Shown piece by piece: positions 1 to 10,057 of a stretch of 64,000 nucleotides of DNA. Both the position numbers and the translations under genes were made by a program. Source of the DNA: Tanypteryx hageni (taxonomy: Eukaryota > Arthropoda > Insecta > Odonata > Petaluridae); assembly GCA_028673005.1 (NCBI GenBank), contig CM054118.1, positions 4,862,410 to 4,926,409 on the forward strand, written 5' to 3'. The notes beneath the pieces were generated by a model. The model saw nothing but the letters and a program-made list of their open reading frames with translations, did not search any database and was not told the origin of the DNA. Position 1 is the stretch's first letter, and each line of letters begins with the position of its first letter.

Positions 1-185
1 GTTCACTCGTCTATACTCAAACCGAGTTCGATAATAATCGTCTTCATGGCAACAATCCAATAAAATGCGATTTAAAACACAAAAATGCTAGGTTTTAGTA
101 GAAATTCAAGAAAATACGATCAAATATGAAAATTCTGTAATAAGAATTAGAATATACATTCTCTTCCCCTTAGAACAGTACAAAC

Positions 186-480
186 CTCATACCAATACCA
201 ACATTGTAAGATATTTTAAAGTATTAAAAAAAAACATCCCTGCACGATGGATTAAAGACTTCGTATGTAAAACAAATAGGAAAAACGTGCCTGGAATCAA
301 ACCCGGGACTTCAATCTTAGCCAAATAAAATATAGCCCGGAGGTGGGCCCTGGCAGCACGAGCCTCATGAAAATAGGTCCAGTGATTCAAAAGTTGTCAG
401 TAGGGGACACTCATACATACATACACACACAGTCAGGATAATTTCATAAGGCCATGTTTCCTTTGGAAACTAGTCTAAAA
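186..480 (-). repeat. SINE-like dispersed repeat with tRNA T-arm-like motif, copy a (degenerate)
   Basis: One of four copies of a dispersed family here (others near 13230-13780, 27350-27850 and 31180-31636). Seen: positions 290-308 on the minus strand read as a pol III B-box / T-arm-like motif (CCCGGGTTTGATTCCAGG), next to a stretch matching the other copies (TGCACGATGG). The side near 470 carries the TTTCCTTTGGAAA hairpin-like end seen in other copies. This copy is the most diverged of the four. A pol III origin is inferred from the B box only; I could not define a clean A box. Confidence 0.6.
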
Positions 481-1139
481 TTTTCCGCTCAACTCTCGGT
501 CCAAACCGCGATTTAAATTTACAGCACGTTAAGTAAGACGTCTCCTTCCAAGACGCGACATCAATCCGGAAGAAAAAATAATAACGCCGACCGCTAATGA
601 AGGAGAGTCGACTTTGCACCTTTCCCAGTTATGATCCTGATACCCCAAAACTTAAATCTTGACCGTAAACGACGATAAAACAATGCATCTAATAATGATT
701 TAAAATCGTTATCAAATCATACGCCGAGTTAAGGGGCGTGCTAGAAAAACAAATGAAACATGCTCCTAGTCATCAAAGTAGAGTTTTTTCCGCCTCTATC
801 TCAAATCACACGCACGTGCAGAGAAAATAGTATAAAAACAAACGCTAATAAGCGCTCGAAAAAAATAGCCGAACGCCCACGCTGTTTGGGCCCACATCCT
901 GGTGACCCCTCTCCTCCCTGACTTTTTATTTACTAGCACCCCTTCTCCTCCACTCACTCGTTCTCTCTTTTCCTATTTTGCAGACACCTGGTACTGCCGA
1001 AATGGACCACGGGACGGGTATTGCGAAGAGGAAGGAGGAGGAGAGTAGGAGTGGGAGGGCGGAGGAAGAGACGTAGGGGGCGAGGAGAGAGGGTGGGAAT
1101 GAAGGAAAGGGGTTTTCGCTTCAAGTTGATAAGTCAGGC
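481..1139. other. No recognisable feature
   Basis: AT-rich sequence grading into a GA-rich purine block at about 1020-1100, just before the pyrimidine tract. No reverse-transcriptase, transposase or other known protein motif was seen, and no terminal repeats. Confidence 0.5.
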
Positions 1140-1812
1140 CACGTGTGGAGTTACTGCTATCTTCCTCCCTACCTCTCCCTCTCTCTCTCTTTCCCTCTTT
1201 CACTTCCTTTCTCTATATCCGTCACTTTTTCCATCTCTCTCGGCCTCTCTCCCTCCCTCGCGCTTTCTCTCTCTGTCACTCTCTTTCTCTCTCGTTGCCA
1301 CTCTCTCCCTCTCTATCTTCCTCCCTCTATTTCTCAATCTCTCCTTCCTATTCTCCTTCCTTCCTTACTCTCTCTATTTCTCACTCCCTCCCTCCATCTC
1401 TCCTTCCCATTCTACCTCTCCGCCTCAGTCTCTCCCACCCTCTCCCTCTCTAAATCTCCATCTCCCTCCATTCCTCTACCTCCTTAATTCCTCACTCTAT
1501 CCCTCTCATTCTCCCTCCCTCATTTCATCCTCTCTATTCCTCACTCTCTTCATCTCTGCCTCCATCCTTCTCTCATTCCCTCTCCATCTCTTCTCCCCGT
1601 TCTCTCACTCTGCCACAATCTCTACCTCCCCCCTCTTCCTCTATCCCTCACTCTCTCCCCCATTCTTCCTTCTTCCACTCTATTCCTCTCTTTCTTCCAT
1701 TCTCCCTCTCTGCCACTATCCTTCTCCCATTCCCTCTCTCTCCCTCCAACTCCGTCTCTCTCCTTTTCCTCATTCTCTCACTATTCTCTCTCTTCCTCTC
1801 CTATCTTGTATG
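1140..1812 (+). repeat. Pyrimidine-rich low-complexity tract (CT/CCT-type)
   Basis: About 670 bases on the plus strand are almost only C and T, with interspersed CTCTCT, CCCTCC and short A-containing breaks. Open frames through it encode only Leu/Ser/Pro-rich low-complexity protein and are not genes. The purine block just upstream on the same strand makes a local purine-to-pyrimidine switch. Similar tracts lie at 9840-10057, 28319-28698 and 46836-47690. Confidence 0.9.
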
Positions 1813-2589
1813 ACATCCTTTTAAAATAAAACAAGCGGATCGAGGTCGATCCTCTGTTTCGAACGGAAGCCGCTATGGGAGCGTGGGCGCCATCTTCGAG
1901 AGGGAACGTGAAAGCCGCGAATATGTGATCACAAAAAAATGACGAGGGGAGACAGATTAGGTCGAGAGGGGGATTTTAAGCGGCGCTCTCCAAATAAGGA
2001 AACTATTTCAATTTTCTCATAAAGTTAAATGTTATCAGTTCATCTGTCAATTTGTACGCGATAATTCCTGTTTAAAAAAATATTTGTAATAATTTAGCAC
2101 ATCAAAGAATATTGTTTACCTAGCGACTAGATTTTTATGCAGTTAGCGATGAAAAACATCTTTATCATTATTCGTCAAAATTAATATTCCTTTGTAGTAT
2201 GCAGTTTTTACTGCATCTTCTCAAGATTAGAGACTACTGTTCTTTATATAGGTGAGGGCAACTAATTATGATTTTTTATTGTCCTAATTTATTCGTAAAG
2301 GTAGTCTTCGTTCCTTCATATACGCATATCCTTATATAATAATTCTCAAGTGTCCGTCTGTCTTTCCCGGTATTTTTGGAAATTTTCCAATGGAATTAAG
2401 ATCTGAAACTTTCACAATCCTTAAACCCCTATAAGATGGTCTCTAGAAAAATCAAACATCCCGGAAAAAGTCCCGAATTAGACTCCGGGAGACAATTGTA
2501 TTTTCCCATAAGTTTACATGGGATTTTCATTCATTCATTACAATATGTAAATATGGACCGAATTTCTCCGTTTATATTTTATCACTAAT
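1813..2589. other. Mostly unrecognised; possible relic of a tRNA-like repeat near 2395-2540
   Basis: No gene seen. Positions about 2460-2515 contain CCCGAATTAGACTCCGGGAG followed by TCCCATAAGTTTACATGGGA. This resembles the B-box-plus-hairpin module in the foldback arms near 7100-7150 (GGGTTCGACTCC then TCCCATAAGTTAGCATGGGA). A relic of the same repeat module is possible but the match is short. Confidence 0.35.
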
Positions 2590-4920
2590 ACATGGTTCAA
2601 AAACCATAAACGAAGGTTATACACATGGAAAAGCCCAGGAGATAGAATGAGATGCCAAATAGATTACATCCTTGTAAAACAAAGATTAAGGAACAGCATA
2701 AAGAACGCCAAGGCATTGCAAGGAGCAGACATTGATTCAGATCACAGCCTTCTAATACTTAACATGAGTACAAAGCTCAAACAAATAAGAAAAACGAGAA
2801 GAGGAAGAAAGACCTGGGACCTAGAAAAACTGAAAGAAGAATGTAGTCAACATGAAGTTGGAAGATAACTTAAGAAAGTTGGAAAACAAACCGAAGACCG
2901 TTGATATAGAATGGGATGAAATTAAAACCAGTATCAAGGATACCTTGGATAAAGAGATTGGAAAACAAGAGAAGAAAATCAGAAAACCATGGATCACGAA
3001 GGAAATGCTGGAAAAAATGGATGAGAGACGAAAATGGAAAAACGTTAACACTGAAGAAGGTAGAGCCAACTATAGGCGTATAAACAATGAGTTGAGAAGG
3101 GTAACAGATAAAGCTAGAGAAAATTGGATAAAAGGAAAATGTGATGAAATAGAACAAATGGAGAAGTTAGGACGGTACGATATGATGTACGCTAGGGCAC
3201 TGGAATTAGAAGATAAGAAGTCTAATGGAATTTGTGGTAAAGGAATTATGAATACGGATGGGAAGATAGTCTCAGAAACAAAGGATGTAGCACAGGTATG
3301 GGAAGAATACATCAAGGAATTATACAGCAAACAGGCAGGAGCGGCAAAAATAGAACTGGAAAATGAGGAAAACATTGAAGAAGACAACTTAGGACCAAGT
3401 ATTATGGAGAGCGAAGTAGAAAAAGCGATAGTGGAACTAAAGAAGGGGAAAGCCAAGGGCAGCGATGGAATACCGGCCGAGATACTTAAAGTCATAGGAT
3501 CAGAAGGACTAAAAGCGATCACGAAATTAATTAATAAGATTTACGACAAGGGAGAGTGGCCTCAGGATTTCCTAGAAGTAACAATGATCCCTCTAAAGAC
3601 GAAGCCAAAGCAATGCAATGCAGTGTAAAGATTACAGAACTATAAACCTTCTGTCACACACATCGAAGATCATCACGAGGATTCTTAATAAAAGGCTGGA
3701 GAAAAAGGCAGAAGAAATAATAGGGAAAGATCAATTCGGTTTCAGAAAAGGACGAGGAACTAGAGATGCTATAGGAGTAGTTATAATCATATCAGAAAGG
3801 GCAATAGAATACAGTAAAGATATCTGCGCATGTTTCGTAGACTGGCAGAAGGCCTTTGGTAGAGTACATTGGGTAAAGTTGATGAAGATATTAAAGGATA
3901 TAGGTGTAGACTGGAAAGACAGGAGACTGATTAGGAATCTATATGAGAATCAAGTTGTAAAGGTCAGGTTTGAGAATGTGGACACCTGCGGAATAAATAT
4001 CGGTAGAGGAGTAAGACAAGGCTGCTGCCTATCGCCAACCCTATTCAATATATATATGGAGAAAGCATAATGCAAGAAGCTTTAGAAGGCACAGAGGATT
4101 TCAAAATTGGAGGAAGGATTATAAGAACCGTAAAATACGCAGATGATCTAGTACTTCTTGCAAGAAAGGAAGAGGAGCTACAAAAAATGATAAATAGACT
4201 AGTGATAACAGGTAGAAAATACGGTATGGAAATAAATACAGAAAAATCCAAGGTCATTCGAATATCGGGTAAAGAAGAGAATCTGAACATAACTATTGGG
4301 GGAAAGCCATTAGAACACGTTTCAGAATATAAATACCTTGGAAGTATCATAACACGAGAGGCAAAATTTCGGATGAGATAAAAACTCGAATAGGAAAGCA
4401 AAAGTGGCTTTCAGGAGAAAGAAACAACTACTTACAGGGAATATAAGGGAAGATATCCGCAAGAAGTTGATAAAATGCTACGTATGGAGTATAGCTTTGT
4501 ACGGGATAGAAACAAGGACCCTAAGGAAAAATGACATCAAATACTTGGAAAGCTTTGAAATGTGGACTTGGAGGAGAATGCTGAAGATAAAATGGACAGA
4601 TAGGATGAAAAACGATGAAGTGCTACGAAGAATAGGAGAGAAGCGAATGATTATACAGACTATCAGAAAGAGGAAGGCTAACTGGGTTGGACATTACCTG
4701 AGGAGAGAGAGTATGATTAAAGACGTGTTAGAAGGAAAACTAGATGGGAAAAGGGAAAGAGGTATGAAAAGGTTTCAGCTGATAGACGATTTGAAAGGGA
4801 AAGAGAGTTATCAAGATATAAAGAGGACAGCGGAAAATAGGAGTATATGGAGAACCAGGTTTAACCAAGAATAATCACGGACCTGTCTACGGACAGACTA
4901 CCTATGATGATGATGATTTA
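2590..4920 (+). mobile_element. 5'-truncated non-LTR retrotransposon (LINE) with frameshifts
   Basis: Covers the C-terminal end of an APE-type endonuclease, a reverse transcriptase (RT) and a LINE C-terminal region. It is the type often annotated in arthropods as craniofacial-development-protein-2-like or jockey-like. The 5' truncation lies in the endonuclease (TYR-TRP-rich end 'LYTWKSPGDR' near 2612-2645). The 3' end carries a short ATGATGATGATG tail at about 4902-4918, as non-LTR elements with simple-repeat tails do. A related 3' fragment is at 42690-42955. Clade placement (RTE-like or other) is not certain from reading alone. Confidence 0.85.
2647..4874 (+). pseudogene. LINE ORF2 remnant: endonuclease C-terminus, reverse transcriptase, C-terminal region
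   Basis: In life this protein nicks target DNA and copies the element RNA into it. Order seen: endonuclease end 'QIDYILV' and 'GADIDSDHSLL' (SDH catalytic motif) at 2656-2760; linker; RT 'AKGSDGIPAEILK' about 3450; 'YRTINLLSHTSKI' about 3630; 'DQFGFRKGRGTRDAI' about 3730; motif A 'FVDWQKAFGRV' about 3835; motif B 'GVRQGCCLSPTLF' about 4010; motif C 'KYADDLVLL' about 4130. The C-terminal region has Trp/Arg-rich 'KRKANWVGHYLRR' near 4670-4710. Reading frame changes near 2860, 3615 (a small GCAAT duplication), 4065 and 4380, so it is dead. Each segment is otherwise stop-free, suggesting a moderately young copy. Confidence 0.88.
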
Positions 4921-5345
4921 TTTCATGGCGAAAACTATAAAATATATTATTCTTGTGATGTTTAGATCTTACATGGAAGAATTTGTCAGAAACACGCATT
5001 TCTTTTAGAAATTTTATGGCTTTTTCGTACTCTTTCCGGGCTGTTGCCAAGGCGACCCTCATTGTTGCCTCCGATAAATTAGCGTTTATTAAACCTTCAA
5101 ATAGACGAAAGAATTACGTTATTCGCTTCGCGCAATTTCAAACTTAATAGATTGCAACGTTAATAATTGAAGAATATTATTATTCAGTAAATATAAGAAG
5201 AGGGAGAATAACGGAGCCAAAGAGTGGCAGATCAAGTCGTATATTGATGCCAGAATGTAATAAATTTCAAGCACTTCATTTTCTGGGAGAATTCAAATGA
5301 TTGTCATGAATTTATTAATTAATTAAACAATTACATTTACTATAT
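4921..5345. other. Unrecognised AT-rich sequence ending in a short TA run
   Basis: No coding motif. The end (5340-5351) is a short (TA)n run that abuts the microsatellite-bounded repeat at 5358. Confidence 0.5.
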
Positions 5346-5357
5346 ATATATAGTAAA

Positions 5358-5555
5358 TGCTACTCAATCGCTGAAGAAGGGCATAGGCCCGATTAGCTTG
5401 CGTGTTTTTTTGTGTTTTTTGTGTTCGTGTGTTCAACGTGTCTCTTCGACGCCCCCAGCAGCCTGCCAACTTTGTCCTCGGCTTGGTAAGTGTCCGCTGG
5501 GCTTCCTTCAGCACCTTGTTGTCACCCCCATCACTACCTTTTCATTTCCTTAATT
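5358..5555 (+). repeat. Microsatellite-bounded dispersed element, copy 1 (hammerhead-like head)
   Basis: Aligns along its length, in opposite orientation, with 45725-45890. It starts CGCTGAAGAAGGGC, continues with a short GGGC..GCCC stem and GATTAGC, then a T/G-rich part, then CTCTTCGACGCCCCCAGCAG, and ends near CCTTTTCATTTCCTTAA. Both copies sit between TA- or TG-type microsatellites on both sides. The CTGAAGA - stem - GATA layout resembles a degenerate hammerhead core (CTGATGA - stem II - GAAA) as found in Penelope-like element termini; that link is inference. No coding capacity. Confidence 0.65.
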
Positions 5556-5603
5556 TAATATATATATATATATAACAGCTTACGGAAAAGGAAAGGTAAA
5601 ATG

Positions 5604-5822
5604 GATATATGGATGTCAACAAGGTGTTGGGATGAGGAAACCCAGTAAACACTCACCAATCAGACGACTTCAGGTTGGCGAGGCTCCGGGGATGTCGAAG
5701 TGTTTTAGTGTTCTTTTACGTGTGTCGCTTCGACATCCCCGGGGCCTCGCCAACCTGAAGTCGTCTGATTGGTGAGTGTTTACTGGGTTTCCTCATCCCA
5801 ACACCTTGTTGACATCCATATA
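5604..5822. repeat. Near-perfect inverted repeat, ~95 bp arms, 27-nt loop
   Basis: The left arm (about 5604-5700) and right arm (5728-5822) are reverse complements with one mismatch seen (CTCCGGGG against CCCCGGGG). The arm sequence is related to the body of the neighbouring element: CTTCGACATCCCCGG and AACACCTTGTTGACATCC parallel CTTCGACGCCCCCAG and AGCACCTTGTTGTCACCC in copy 1. It looks like a head-to-head dimer of a sister subfamily lacking the CTGAAGAAG head, again bounded by TA-rich DNA. Confidence 0.85.
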
Positions 5823-5840
5823 TATCTGTCTATATATATA

Positions 5841-7735
5841 CTAGTAGTTGGTGCTTGCATTCTGCAAGCATATCATCTCAACATAAAAAACATTCATTTT
5901 TCATATTTCATCATTACAAATATTTTTTAATTCTGAAGATTTCACCTCCGGAACGATTTTCGTTCTTCCCTTATGTAAAAATAATAGATTAAAACAATCC
6001 CCAAATGTTGCAATTTTAAAAATTTTACACTTTCTTCATTATAAGGTACTAATGCTACACATTTTAGTCGAATTTTAAAGTTGTTGCACTTTTAGAAGTA
6101 AAATAATATTTTTCTATTTTTTTAAATTTTTAACATTTTTAAAGACCGCCGCAATTCATATATGGAGAGATTGAAATGTTTATTTGTTCAAATTCACTAC
6201 TCTGAATATAATTTGAAAATTTCAGCTGCCCAGCTCATCTCGTAGTACCTAAAAAATTATTCAAATTTAATGTTCAAATAAGATTTAAAAAACCTCTAAA
6301 AATAAACAATTTTAAAATTTTCGGTTTTTATAGTTGGTTATGAGAAAAGTTTTATAATCTTGCAAAATTTCAGCTTCCTAAACTTATTAGATTGGTCTAC
6401 ACACTGGATTGCGTTTTCCCATGCTCTTATGGGAGATATTCGAGGGGCTCTGGAGTCGAACACAAGACACTGTAAGCAAAAGTGACAATAATTCCTAAAA
6501 GATATTGCAGCCATCTAGAACACTGAAAATTTCATTTTTTTATCTTACCGGCAAGTGCCCATAATTACTTTACAAAAATGGCGCAATGCTTTTCTTATGG
6601 GGAAAAACGCAACTTTCGGAATTTCTGGAGTCGAATTCATGTCACTTAGGTAAAAAGTCTCATTTTACCTGTAGGTTACTCCATCATATCTACAAAAACT
6701 AAAACTTTCAGCACTCTATCTCTTGTAGTTTGGGCTGGAACATGGTATCTTCCTGTTATATCATCCTCCTCCTCCTCTGTAAGGAACGTCTATATAGAAT
6801 GATAACATATAGGAGGATACTAATGTCCAGCCCAAACTACAAAAGCTAGAGAGCTGAAAGTTTTAGTTTTTGTAGATATAACACGCAAATCTTCAGATAA
6901 AATGAGACTTCTTACCTAAGTTACATGAGTTCGACTCCAGAAATTCCTAAAGTTCCGTTTTTTCCCATAAGAAAAGCATTGCGCCATTTTTGTAAATTAA
7001 TTATGGGCACTTGCCGGTAAGCTAGAAAAATGAAATTTTCAGTGTTGCTAGATGGCCGAAATATCTATTAGGAATTATTGTCACTTTTGCTTACAGTGTC
7101 TTGGGTTCGACTCCAGAGACCCCGGAATATCTCCCATAAGTTAGCATGGGAAAACGTAATCCAGTGTGTAGACCAATCTAAAAAGTTTAGGAAGCTGAAA
7201 TTTTGCAAGTTTATAGAACTTTTCTCATAACTAACTATAAAAATCGAAAATTTTAAAATTGTAAATTTTAGGGGTTGTTTTAACCCCATTTGAACATTAA
7301 AGTTTAATAATTTTTTAGATACTACAGGATGAGCTAGGAAGCTGAAAATTTCAAGTTATTTACAAAGTCGTGTATTTGAACAAATAAACATTTGAAATTT
7401 TCCATAAATATATTTCGGCGGCCGTTAAAAATGTTTAAATTTTAGACAATTAGAAAAATATTATTTTACTTCTAGAAGTGCTACAACTTTAAAATTTGGC
7501 TGAAATGTGTAGCATTAGTACCTTATAATGAATAAAGTGTAAAATGTTTAAAATTGCAACATTTGGGGATTGTTTTAAACTATTATTTTTAAATGTGAGA
7601 AAAACGAAAATTGCTCCGGAGGTGAAATCTTTAGAATTAATAGAATATTTGTAATGCTGAAATATCTGTCTGAAAAATTAATGTTTTTTCAAGGTGAGAT
7701 GAAATGCTTGCAGTATGCAAGCACCTTCTACTAGT
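5841..7735. mobile_element. Foldback element: ~1.9 kb long inverted repeat
   Basis: The left arm (5841-6764) and right arm (6799-7735) are imperfect reverse complements over their whole length, separated by a 34-nt spacer. Both ends carry CTAGTA plus a small hairpin (GTGCTTGCAT-TCTGCAAGCA on the left). Matched landmarks include ATTATAAGGTACTAATGCTA against its complement near 7500, and the module TTCGACTCCAG / CCCATAAG in both arms. Arms have diverged by many substitutions and small indels, so it is not an assembly palindrome. No transposase is encoded. Most like a foldback or very long-TIR non-autonomous DNA element; no target duplication was identified. Confidence 0.85.
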
Positions 7736-7737
7736 AT

Positions 7738-7805
7738 GTTATATCCTCCTCCTCTGTAAGAGTCGTCGATATATAATGATATATACATATAAGATAGGAT
7801 ATATG
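7738..7805. repeat. Second copy of the foldback spacer sequence
   Basis: GTTATATCCTCCTCCTCTGT and the following TA-rich bases repeat the sequence at the foldback centre (about 6755-6815, GTTATATCATCCTCCTCC...). The same module therefore sits both in the loop and immediately outside the right end. Confidence 0.6.
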
Positions 7806-7850
7806 ATATAAAACGTGAGGTACTTCTAGAAGTGCTACAGAGCAAAAATT

Positions 7851-8141
7851 TGCCATGAAGATACTTCATTGGAGTCAAGAAAGCCTCAGCGGGCCGCATG
7901 AGCGAATAAATCAGAAGTCTTCTGGAGATTCAGTGATTTCATATGAACGAAATCAAGTCTACGTAATTTACTAGCGTTAAAAATTCACCAGAAAAGGCTT
8001 TGAGTCCATAATTTTACTCAAAAAATATAAAATTGCCCACGAGAAATTTTCCTGATCACTTTTTCATTACAGCTTTGAGGGCCACATAAAGCGTTCTCGA
8101 GGGCCGCACATGGCCCGCGGGCCGTAGGTTACCGACCCCTG
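7851..8141. mobile_element. hAT-type MITE fragment (right end intact)
   Basis: Homologous to the complete MITE at 37099-37438 (shared AAGAAAGCCTC, and the terminal region GCGGGCCGTAGGTTACCGACCCCTG). The left terminal inverted repeat is missing; homology begins near 7851. Non-autonomous, no coding capacity. The hAT assignment rests on the CAGGGGTCGG-type terminus and the 8-bp duplication seen at the sister copy. Confidence 0.75.
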
Positions 8142-8150
8142 ATATATACA

Positions 8151-8700
8151 CTAATGTAAATGCCCGTTGAAATTCAACGGAAAAATTGTTAATATATTCA
8201 ACTTTATTGAAGTAAGCTAAGTCTGACACTTATACGAACATTAGATAAGATAGATGAACAGGTTTTGACTTTAATATATTTTTTATATTTAATACTAAGG
8301 CAATCAGAGTATACAATTTTTTAACTAAGTTAACAATATCTTTAACGTTTTATTCCGAAAAAAATTAGCTAATATGGACTCACTAGATATGTTGATTTTC
8401 TGTATGAACAGCAATGTTATTGATCGCCAAGGGAACGTTTCATTAAAAAAGCAAAATTTTGACAAATATTCAAATATTTTAGATTAATGTGAGCGAATTC
8501 GATTCGAAAACCAAAATCGACGATAAGAATAAGAATCTTCATTTAATTTATCCAAATATCGTGCGTCAATTACTTCTAATTTAATTTTGCAAAAGAAAAT
8601 AAGTCTGCAAGTGTGAAAGAGGTATATTAAATATCCCTCTTATGGGAAATCCCATATAGCGTTCCAACCAACCAACAGATTAAGGCTTTTACTAATAGTT
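8151..8700 (-). mobile_element. Non-autonomous Helitron-like element
   Basis: Homologous in opposite orientation to 41400-41888: shared ATCGCCAAGGGAACGTTTC, GCAAAAGAAAATAAGTCTGC and GGGATTTCCCATA-type sequence. Read on the minus strand, it ends with a CGTTGAATTTCAACG hairpin about 11 nt before TTAG, the mutated equivalent of the CTAG end of the other copy, followed by T. A 3' hairpin plus CTRR is the Helitron signature. The 5' end is not resolved. Confidence 0.65.
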
Positions 8701-8703
8701 TAA

Positions 8704-8705
<2 letters not shown>

Positions 8706-8764
<59 letters not shown>
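8706..8764. repeat. (TA)n microsatellite
   Basis: About 58 bases of uninterrupted TA. Confidence 0.97.
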
Positions 8765-8766
<2 letters not shown>

Positions 8767-8769
8767 TTT

Positions 8770-8843
8770 TTACAAACACCTCAGAAGTTATATTTTAATC
8801 ACACTACAAAGTCCCGTTGATGTTCAATGGGTAATTCTGCTAG
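8770..8843 (+). mobile_element. Helitron-like 3' terminus
   Basis: CCCGTTGATGTTCAATGGG forms a hairpin, followed 9 nt later by CTAG (8840-8843) and T. This is the same terminal design as at 41885-41888, on the opposite strand from the element at 8151-8700. The rest of this element is not identifiable; the (TA)n run lies upstream. Confidence 0.5.
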
Positions 8844-8845
8844 TA

Positions 8846-9838
8846 TAGTAAAATGTTTTACAGAGACCCATGGGAACACAAGGCCGTATTCTAAGAAGCC
8901 GTCAAATTGATGATTCTAGAAAAACCAGAACGGATTTAAGCTAACCACAACGGTGACAAGAAAAAGAAAACTTTTTCTAGGTTTTAAAAAGTTAATGCAT
9001 CATTTAGCGTGAGATAAGGGGCGTTTTACAAAATAGGAGCATTTTCTGATGTAGCTATTATCATGAAGTATTTCGCATATACTGACGTATTCTTCATAAC
9101 AATCATGCAACGTTTTTTTCATTTCGCAACCTATTGTATTATTGGCATGTGTGTGTATTTTTCGTTAATCAACCTCTTGGATTATTATAGTATTATTGGC
9201 ATCATTTATTGAAACTAATGAATAAGTACATAATTACTCTATATGTTAGTTATTAAAGGAGGGAACGTAAATTAGTCATAGCATTATTTTATTTTCACCT
9301 CCCAGATGAATAATGAAAATAATGCATCAATTTTACCTAATGAAAAGCTTGGAAAGAATGGAAGAATTAGCGTTGAATTTAGGTTACTGCTATGGTTCCC
9401 GAATTTCGGGTTGATGACCCCATTCTGGAGGTCGCAAAAAATATTTGCAGGGTCAAATAAGTTCTGAGTGCGGCCAACAAAATTCAGATTAGAGCACACT
9501 GTGGCAGAGGCTCATTAACTAGAGGGGGTCAACTTGAGTGGCTCTAAGTTAACACACAAGAATTTCAAACAAGAGAAGACTTAAGGATGTATGTTTTTTA
9601 AACGCTGGTAGGACAAAAGAAGACGCGGCAGCAGACAGAGATGTCAAGTAGCAAAATAAATTAAAATTGGGTTACTATCGAATACGGAATATTCAAATTA
9701 TTTGAGACCAGAGAAAATTCCCGTAAAAAATGACGTTACACCGAATTTTACGGGTTTATCTATTTTTACTCGGTTTTTAAACAGAAATGCTAAACGTCAT
9801 AGTAAAATAAAAACATATTAAATTAAAAATAACTTAAA
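8846..9838. other. Mostly unrecognised; possible MITE relic near 9410-9480
   Basis: No coding motif. Around 9417-9470 the phrases GACCCCATTCTGGAGGTCGC and TTTGCAGGGTC resemble hAT-MITE terminal sequence, but no paired terminus or target duplication was found. Confidence 0.35.
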
Positions 9839-9839
9839 A

Positions 9840-10057
9840 CTCACTATCTCCCTTATTCTGCCTTATTCTCCCCCCATTCCCCTGTTTCTCCCTGCTCCTC
9901 TCACTATCTCTGTTCCCTCCCCCCTCTCTCTCTCCGCCCACTCCTATTTCTCTCTCTTTCTCTCTCTCCGCCCACTCCTATTTCTCTTTCTCTCTCTCTC
10001 CACCCCACCTCTCCCTCCCTTTCTCCTTCTTTCCCTCCCTCTCTCTCTTCCCCCTCA
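9840..10057 (+). repeat. Pyrimidine-rich tract
   Basis: About 215 bases of C/T with an internal duplication of the unit containing CCGCCCACTCCTATTTCTCT. Same strand polarity as the other three tracts. Confidence 0.9.

Noticed and set aside
1021..1824. 267-codon open frame and overlapping frames in the CT tract
   Set aside because: Ser/Leu/Pro low-complexity translation of a pyrimidine tract with several overlapping frames; no domain, and expected from composition.
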